5,122 nucleotides of DNA from Bifidobacterium breve (GTDB lineage Bacteria > Actinomycetota > Actinomycetes > S36-B12), in assembly GCA_945870085.1 (NCBI GenBank), contig CAMBQX010000130.1, positions 1 through 5,122 of the forward strand, read 5' to 3'. This document shows, one piece after another, positions 1-5,122 of this stretch. A program made the position numbers and the translations under genes. Each line of letters begins with the position of its first letter. The stretch's first letter is position 1. The notes beneath the pieces were generated by a model that searched no databases, was not told where the DNA came from, and saw nothing but the letters and a program-made list of their open reading frames with translations.

Positions 1-607
1 GTAATGCATCGTTCAAGGTCGTTGCACTTAATCGGCCGCGAGCTTCTGCAAGGTCTACCCAACGTGCACCAGGTGCCTGCTCTGCTCCGAGAAGTAAGTC
101 GATGCCCCCACCGGTTGCGTCAGTATCGATTAGCAAAGTTTGCCGACCCTGCTTTTGAGCGGCATTTGCCATTACTGCCGCGACAGTTGATGCACCGGCT
201 CCTCCGCACGCCCCCAGCACACAAATCACCGCGCCTTGCCGTGACGGGCCTTCACCTGAATCCGCGAGTCGCTCAATTAGCCAACGTTCGGCATCGGGCA
301 ACGAAACAACGTGCTCTGCTCCAATTGCGATGGCATCGCGCCAAACTGCATCTGACACCGGCGGGGTTTCACTCCCGCCAGAAATTTCGCGGGCAATCAC
401 TACGACATCGCGGCGCCTCGGCATCTGGCTGAACTCCGCGAGGCGGTCAACGCCTATGAGAACAAGCGGTGCTACAGCCCATTGCGCCCTAGCCGAGTCA
501 GCATGCGCGGCGAGATGGATATCGACACCAGTGGCCGCGGCTAGCCGCAGGATTTCTTCGGTGAGTTCACTGTCATCAGTAATTAGTAAGGGGCGCCGAG
601 TTTCCAT
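1..607 (-). CDS. ssd: Septum site-determining protein Ssd (MinD/CpaE-like), partial, N-terminal 202 residues
   Basis: The gene reads leftward from an ATG at 607-605 and stays open to the window edge, so the C-terminus is missing. Residues 1-118 form a receiver-like Rossmann region (LLITDD near the start, GAEHVVSLPDAERWL at 97-110), typical of the N-terminus of actinobacterial Ssd and CpaE proteins. Residues 128-202 begin a MinD/ParA-type ATPase domain: a glycine-rich P-loop GACGGAGAST (132-141), then LLIDTDATGGGIDLLLGAE (158-176) with the Walker A' aspartate region, then the family-typical PGARWVDL and ARGRLS segments. Both lysines of the deviant Walker A motif (KGGxGKT) are absent: Cys134 and Ala139 occupy those positions. 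Known of the family: Ssd proteins are linked to septum placement and often lie beside tad/flp pilus genes, which would be left of this window. The start is supported by a purine-rich GAGGGTGG (619-612) 4 nt upstream. Identity is confident; the cellular role is inferred from the family. Confidence 0.88.
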   Translation of the reverse strand, partial: METRRPLLITDDSELTEEILRLAAATGVDIHLAAHADSARAQWAVAPLVLIGVDRLAEFSQMPRRRDVVVIAREISGGSETPPVSDAVWRDAIAIGAEHVVSLPDAERWLIERLADSGEGPSRQGAVICVLGACGGAGASTVAAVMANAAQKQGRQTLLIDTDATGGGIDLLLGAEQAPGARWVDLAEARGRLSATTLNDAL

Positions 608-611
608 GGGT

Positions 612-619
612 CCACCCTC
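612..619 (-). promoter_or_regulatory. Ribosome binding site of ssd
   Basis: Read on the minus strand this is GAGGGTGG, ending 4 nt before the ATG at 607. The GAGG at 619-616 is an anti-16S-like core with about 8 nt of spacing. It supports the chosen start over an in-frame TTG at 652-650. It is the only well-placed Shine-Dalgarno-like sequence in the window. Confidence 0.5.
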
Positions 620-655
620 GGCGGCAGCAGCTCGCGGTGCCAGTGTCAGCAACTC

Positions 656-689
656 GGCTGTGGACAGCCTTTTTTGGGGCTGTGGACAA
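656..689 (-). promoter_or_regulatory. Pair of DnaA-box-like sequences in the ssd/HAD divergent intergenic region
   Basis: On the minus strand, TTGTCCACA (689-681) and CTGTCCACA (667-659) both fit the high-GC actinobacterial DnaA box pattern YYRTCCACA. They share the 11-mer GGCTGTGGACA on the plus strand (656-666 and 678-688). The two copies have the same orientation and are exactly 22 bp apart, about two helical turns, separated by a T-run and G-run. They lie in the 156-bp space between the two divergent starts, upstream of both ssd and the HAD gene. Binding of DnaA, and any role in control of ssd, is inferred; the direct repeat and its spacing are seen directly. No dnaA, dnaN or further box cluster is visible, so this is not called a replication origin. 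Confidence 0.45.
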
Positions 690-751
690 CCATTCACCAA
701 TAGTTTTCGCATGGCACGTGGTGGGCTGCGCGCCAATGGCCCCAAACGAGG

Positions 752-757
752 TACCGT
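752..757 (+). promoter_or_regulatory. Possible -10 element for leaderless HAD-IB transcript
   Basis: The hexamer TACCGT fits the relaxed actinobacterial -10 pattern TANNNT and ends 6 nt before the GTG start at 764, which would place the transcription start at or next to the start codon. The purine run AAGGAG (759-764) overlaps the start codon, so it cannot act as a normally spaced ribosome binding site for it. No convincing -35 hexamer was found. Confidence 0.35.
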
Positions 758-763
758 CAAGGA

Positions 764-1546
764 GTGAAAACCGCGGCCTTCTTTGATCTAGACAAAACCA
801 TCCTTGCTCGATCTAGTTCATTTGCGTTCGCGCGGCCTTTCTATAAGGGCGGGTTGATCGGTCGCAGCGATGTCATCCGCAGTGCCTACGCCCAATTTGT
901 CTATTTAGCGTCCGGCGCCGATCACGACCAAATGGAGTCGATGCGCACCTATATGTCGAAGTTGGTTACCGGCTGGGACGTCGACAAAGTCAAACAGATT
1001 GTCGCTGAAACCCTAGATGAAATTGTCGATCCGATGGTTTATGAAGAGGCCATCAAGCTCATCGAAGATCACAAAGCCCGCGGCCACGCCGTCATAATTA
1101 TCTCTTCATCGGGCACCGATGTAGTAGAACCAATAGGACAGCGGCTCGGTGTCGATATAGCGATCGGAAGTCAGGTTGCCGTCGAAGACGGCCACTACAC
1201 CGGCGAGATCTTGTTCTACGCATACGGTGAAGGCAAAGCTGAAGCGATGATGGCTCTAGCAGCCGAACACGACTATGACCTCGACTCCTCTTACGCCTAC
1301 ACCGACTCACAAACTGATTTACCCATGCTTGAACTCGTTGGCAACCCCGTTGCGGTAAACCCAGATACTGAACTGCGCAAAGTCGCAACCGAACGCGACT
1401 GGCCCGTGCTGGATTTTGCCACCCCTGTTGCGTTGCGCAAAACTATCGACACTAAGCAGGCTGCCGCAGCAGGTGCCGGCGTCGCTTTAGGTGCCGTTGC
1501 ACTTGGTATTGCTTGGTACGCCCGCCGCCGTGTTAGCCGCGCCTAA
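764..1546 (+). CDS. HAD-superfamily subfamily IB phosphatase with C-terminal membrane anchor
   Basis: This 260-residue protein carries the full set of HAD hydrolase motifs. Motif I is DLDKT with nucleophile Asp8 and acid/base Asp10; motif II is the Ser run 114-116 in VIIISSSGTD; motif III is Lys158 in YGEGKAE; motif IV is DSQTD with Asp181 and Asp185. The helical insertion between motif I and motif II is the C1-type cap of the SerB/HAD-IB group. Residues about 234-252 are Ala/Gly/Val/Leu-rich and hydrophobic, followed by Arg254-256, so the protein is probably tail-anchored with the catalytic domain in the cytoplasm. The family hydrolyses small phosphomonoesters; the substrate here is unknown, and phosphoserine or a lipid-linked phosphate are only possibilities. 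The GTG at 764 is chosen because the family N-terminus starts just before AAFFDLDKT and no in-frame ATG, GTG or TTG was found in the intergenic bases upstream to about 710. It is divergent from ssd, as remembered for the Rv3660c/Rv3661 pair. Confidence 0.9.
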   Translation: MKTAAFFDLDKTILARSSSFAFARPFYKGGLIGRSDVIRSAYAQFVYLASGADHDQMESMRTYMSKLVTGWDVDKVKQIVAETLDEIVDPMVYEEAIKLIEDHKARGHAVIIISSSGTDVVEPIGQRLGVDIAIGSQVAVEDGHYTGEILFYAYGEGKAEAMMALAAEHDYDLDSSYAYTDSQTDLPMLELVGNPVAVNPDTELRKVATERDWPVLDFATPVALRKTIDTKQAAAAGAGVALGAVALGIAWYARRRVSRA

Positions 1547-1585
1547 CACCCTGAGACCTCCAACCGCCAACATCATTTGGTCTGA

Positions 1586-1648
1586 GTGCGCACGTTTTGG
1601 TCGTGAAATCTGGATTTTTGGTTGTTTTCACGACCAAATCGTGCGCGC
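1586..1648. repeat. Long interrupted palindrome between convergent genes
   Basis: The left arm 1588-1608 pairs with the right arm 1626-1646 over 21 positions with a single mismatch (T1595 opposite T1639) and a 17-nt loop. It extends outward by a possible G-U pair (1587/1647) and a G-C pair (1586/1648). The arms contain TTTGGTCGTGAAA on the left and TTTCACGACCAAA on the right. The element sits between the stop codons of the HAD gene (1546) and the Fic-like gene (1692), where a bidirectional terminator is expected. However, neither arm is followed by a T-run in its direction of transcription, so it is not a canonical intrinsic terminator. A short second stem (1648-1653 with 1672-1677, CCCACG/CGTGGG) lies just to the right. 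A dispersed REP-like or MITE-like element is an alternative; no target-site duplication was seen. Confidence 0.7.
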
Positions 1649-1691
1649 CCACGGAAACCACACTGAATGCGCGTGGGGACGGTGCAACCTC

Positions 1692-2483
1692 TTAGACGGT
1701 GACGGCTTTGGCGCCCAGCGCGCAGGCGGTGGCAAACCAAACCAAGTAGGCCGATGAACCGGCCCTGGTGCCCGACGCGTAAGCGCGTAACGCTTCGACA
1801 TAAGCCGGGCGACCAAGGGTGAACATCCCGTTCTCTGGGATTGTGAAAAGGGACGGGTCAACCGCCCGCTCGGCAAGCACGCATCGAGCAGCAGCGCGGG
1901 CGACCAAGCCAGAACCCCAGGTAAAGGGCCGAAGGGTCAGTAACTCGGCGTGCACGATGCCGGCAACCAAGATTGCCGGGGCGGCGGTCGGGGCAATCAC
2001 CAACCCAGCGAGTAGGGAGAGCCGGGGGGCCACCTGAGCCGCCGGAGGCAGGCTTCCGATGCGCAGCGGGTCGTCAGCGATTTCTAGGGCCCGCGGCCTT
2101 CCCAGTTGGTCTTCTGTTGCGAAACCATTCGCCGCAATCCCATGCAGCGCGGCAATAACCTGCAAGGGTGCCTTGGCCCAAGCCCCCACCTGACCGGGCA
2201 CCGCGGCGGTCACATCGATTGCACGGGCCAGTGCCCTGCCCATTGGGGAGTCATCAACCACCGCGGTATCGGCCCCATCAATTGCCGCCGAATCACGACC
2301 ACCTCGCTCAACGGAGGCCCGGGCAACCGCCGCGGCATTTGTGCGAACATCTCGGCGCCAGAGCACCGAGTCAATCTCCTCGCGCGCGGCCGCCATCACC
2401 CGCGCCACCTCTATGTCTTGACCTAAAACACCAAATGGGTCGGGACCGGTAATCCCGCTATTAATTTCGCCCACGACCACCAT
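1692..2483 (-). CDS. Fic-like conserved actinobacterial protein with degenerate catalytic motif
   Basis: This 263-residue protein resembles the actinobacterial family remembered for Rv3662c, variously labelled oxidoreductase or Fic family. Fic-like traits are visible in order. SAAIDG at 65-70 resembles the inhibitory-helix pattern (S/T)xxxE(G/N), with Asp for Glu. APLQVIAALHGIA (105-117) and LGRPRALEI (127-135) resemble the segment before and around the Fic flap. HAELLTLRPFTWGSGLVAR (178-196) aligns with the core HPFx(D/E)GNGRxxR. In that core the catalytic His is Arg185, the acidic residue is Trp189, the Asn is Ser191 and the first Arg is Leu193. AMP transfer is therefore unlikely; a pseudoenzyme or binding role is inferred. 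Hydrophobic segments near 156-177 look like buried Fic-fold helices rather than a clear membrane span. The ATG at 2483 is chosen, but GTG codons at 2480 and 2474 are possible. It is divergent from acs and convergent with the HAD gene. Function unknown. Confidence 0.82.
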   Translation of the reverse strand: MVVVGEINSGITGPDPFGVLGQDIEVARVMAAAREEIDSVLWRRDVRTNAAAVARASVERGGRDSAAIDGADTAVVDDSPMGRALARAIDVTAAVPGQVGAWAKAPLQVIAALHGIAANGFATEDQLGRPRALEIADDPLRIGSLPPAAQVAPRLSLLAGLVIAPTAAPAILVAGIVHAELLTLRPFTWGSGLVARAAARCVLAERAVDPSLFTIPENGMFTLGRPAYVEALRAYASGTRAGSSAYLVWFATACALGAKAVTV

Positions 2484-2498
2484 CTAACCGCCAGGTTC

Positions 2499-2508
2499 GC
2501 AATAATGC
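2499..2508. promoter_or_regulatory. AT-rich -10-like element in the 28-bp acs divergent spacer, possibly bidirectional
   Basis: GCAATAATGC is the only AT-rich stretch between the divergent starts at 2483 (minus) and 2512 (plus). On the plus strand AATAAT (2501-2506) matches TATAAT at five of six positions and ends 5 nt before the acs ATG, which suggests leaderless transcription; no Shine-Dalgarno sequence precedes acs at usable spacing. On the minus strand the same bases read CATTAT (2507-2502), also five of six, about 18 nt before the other ATG. The spacer is so short that any -35 element would have to lie in the neighbouring coding sequence; none is obvious. Promoter activity is inferred. 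Confidence 0.4.
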
Positions 2509-2511
2509 AGC

Positions 2512-4477
<1,966 letters not shown>

Positions 4478-4479
<2 letters not shown>

Positions 4480-4483
4480 TAAT
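4478..4483 (+). promoter_or_regulatory. Possible internal -10 element for nhaA overlapping the acs stop codon
   Basis: GATAAT matches TATAAT at five of six positions and ends 6 nt before the nhaA ATG at 4490, which would allow a leaderless nhaA transcript separate from acs read-through. The nearest purine-rich sequence, GAGGA at 4471-4475, is 14 nt from the ATG, too far for an efficient Shine-Dalgarno sequence. No -35 is evident, so the element could be chance; it is listed because two other starts in the window have the same arrangement. Confidence 0.3.
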
Positions 4484-4489
4484 TAGCGA

Positions 4490-5122
4490 ATGACCACGCC
4501 CGAAGATTTCCTCGCGCGTCCTTCGCTTCGCGAGCGCGGCTGGATTCTTGAGCAACTACGTGACGAAACCGTGGGCGGTGTACTGCTGCTCATAGCAGCG
4601 GCGGTTGCGATGATCTGGGCCAACTCAGTATGGAGCGATACTTACTTCGCCTTCGTGCAATCCGAGATTGGACCACCATGGCTGTCACTACCGATATCTG
4701 CTTGGGCTGCCGATGCCTTACTAGCAGTTTTCTTCTTCGTGGTCGGACTCGAACTCAAACATGAATTTGTTCTCGGGTCACTTTCCAAACCCGCTAAAGC
4801 AGCTGTACCAATCGCCGGCGCGCTCGGGGGCATGGCTCTTTCGGCAGCCATCTTCTTCTTAATCAATTCGACCGCCGTTGACGGCTCCACTCGCGGCTGG
4901 GGTATCCCGATGGCTAGCGATATCGCATTTGGCCTCGCGGTACTTGCCGTAGTTGGCCGGCGGGTACCGGTCGCATTGCGCGCCTTCCTGCTCACATTGG
5001 CGGTCGTGAATGATTTAGGTGCCATAGTCGTCATCGGTATCTTCTATTCGAGCTCATTTAGTATCTGGTGGATTCTTGCTTCAATAGCCTGCTTCGCGGT
5101 TTATTGGTTCGCGCAACGGCAG
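4490..5122 (+). CDS. nhaA: NhaA-family Na+/H+ antiporter, partial, N-terminal 211 residues, ND variant
   Basis: The frame is open from the ATG at 4490 to the window edge, covering about half of a typical NhaA. It is an inner-membrane antiporter that exports Na+ (or Li+) in exchange for protons, serving sodium and pH homeostasis. Evidence: a short amphipathic N-terminus, then hydrophobic helices at about 28-44, 71-88 (AVFFFVVGLELKHEF, a family hallmark), 103-126, 143-156, 164-186 and 191-208. The conserved GWGIPMASDIAFGLAVLAVVGRRVP (136-160) includes Asp144, matching Asp133 of E. coli NhaA, and is followed by LRAFLLTLAVVNDLGAI (163-179). In the last motif the family's Asp-Asp pair is Asn174-Asp175: the codon at 5009-5011 is AAT, so the residue matching E. 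coli Asp163 is Asn while the Asp164 equivalent is kept. The gene follows acs by 10 nt, so shared transcription is likely, and it has no well-spaced ribosome binding site. Family is confident; ion coupling is uncertain because of the Asn. Confidence 0.93.
   Translation, partial: MTTPEDFLARPSLRERGWILEQLRDETVGGVLLLIAAAVAMIWANSVWSDTYFAFVQSEIGPPWLSLPISAWAADALLAVFFFVVGLELKHEFVLGSLSKPAKAAVPIAGALGGMALSAAIFFLINSTAVDGSTRGWGIPMASDIAFGLAVLAVVGRRVPVALRAFLLTLAVVNDLGAIVVIGIFYSSSFSIWWILASIACFAVYWFAQRQ

Noticed and set aside
665..682. Small terminator hairpin CAGCC/GGCTG with a T-run in the ssd/HAD intergenic region
   Set aside because: The 5-bp stem encloses the T-run rather than being followed by it, and it lies upstream of two divergent genes where no terminator is expected.
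656..689. Replication origin
   Set aside because: Only two DnaA-box-like sequences are present, with no AT-rich unwinding region and no dnaA, dnaN or rnpA/rpmH neighbours.
711..738. ATG codons at 711 and 736 as upstream starts for the HAD gene
   Set aside because: Both are out of frame with the HAD coding sequence; the GTG at 764 gives the expected short N-terminus before the DLDKT motif.
4..767. Two overlapping plus-strand open frames (4-432 and 330-767) across the left end
   Set aside because: They lie antisense to ssd, whose minus-strand product has clear P-loop and family motifs. Their products are Arg/Ser/Ala-rich with no recognisable domain.
1098..1388. Minus-strand open frame inside the HAD-IB gene
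   Set aside because: It is antisense to a coding region with all four HAD motifs, and its translation is Arg/Cys-rich and domain-free.
1586..1648. Canonical Rho-independent terminator
   Set aside because: The stem is strong, but no T-run follows either arm in the direction of transcription, so it is recorded as a palindrome with possible termination activity.
1491..1757. Plus-strand open frame spanning the end of the HAD gene and the hairpin
   Set aside because: It overlaps the HAD C-terminus in another frame, runs through the palindrome and into the antisense of the Fic-like gene, and has no ribosome binding site or domain.
1819..2452. Several plus-strand open frames antisense to the Fic-like gene
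   Set aside because: Their products are Pro/Arg/His-rich shadow translations of a GC-rich coding strand; the minus-strand protein has recognisable family motifs.
4642..5034. 130-residue minus-strand open frame inside nhaA
   Set aside because: It is a Ser/Thr/Ala/Lys-rich shadow antisense to conserved NhaA transmembrane segments.

Overview
This 5.1-kb window looks like a chromosomal housekeeping segment of an actinobacterium of moderate GC (mid-50s percent by eye, not computed). The assignment rests on gene content and order: an Ssd-type MinD/CpaE-like protein, divergent from a HAD-IB phosphatase with a C-terminal membrane anchor, then an actinobacterial Fic-like conserved hypothetical protein, acetyl-CoA synthetase and NhaA. 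From memory, a similar neighbourhood surrounds Rv3660c, Rv3661, Rv3662c and Rv3667 in Mycobacterium tuberculosis. No mobile element, CRISPR array, tRNA or rRNA was recognised.

Layout: (1) 1-607, minus strand, 5' part of ssd, running off the left edge. (2) 608-763, divergent intergenic region with two same-orientation DnaA-box-like sequences exactly 22 bp apart. (3) 764-1546, plus strand, HAD-IB phosphatase, probably tail-anchored. (4) 1547-1691, gap between convergent genes, dominated by a 21-bp near-perfect interrupted palindrome. (5) 1692-2483, minus strand, Fic-like protein whose catalytic motif is degenerate. (6) 2484-2511, 28-bp divergent promoter space. (7) 2512-4479, plus strand, acs. 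(8) 4490-5122, plus strand, 5' part of nhaA, 10 nt after acs and running off the right edge. No gene-free stretch exceeds 300 bases.

Functionally, ssd belongs to the septum-site/Tad-pilus-related ATPase group, and the HAD-IB protein is probably a membrane-associated phosphatase of unknown substrate. Acs activates acetate to acetyl-CoA. NhaA exchanges Na+ and H+ and may be co-transcribed with acs. Three plus-strand genes have -10-like hexamers 5-6 nt before their start codons and no well-placed Shine-Dalgarno sequence, which suggests leaderless mRNAs.

I see no clearly new multi-gene system. The observations most worth following are the Asn-Asp replacement of the NhaA Asp-Asp ion-binding pair, the Fic-like protein that keeps an inhibitory-type motif but lacks the catalytic His, the long hairpin between convergent genes, and the paired DnaA-box-like sequences.
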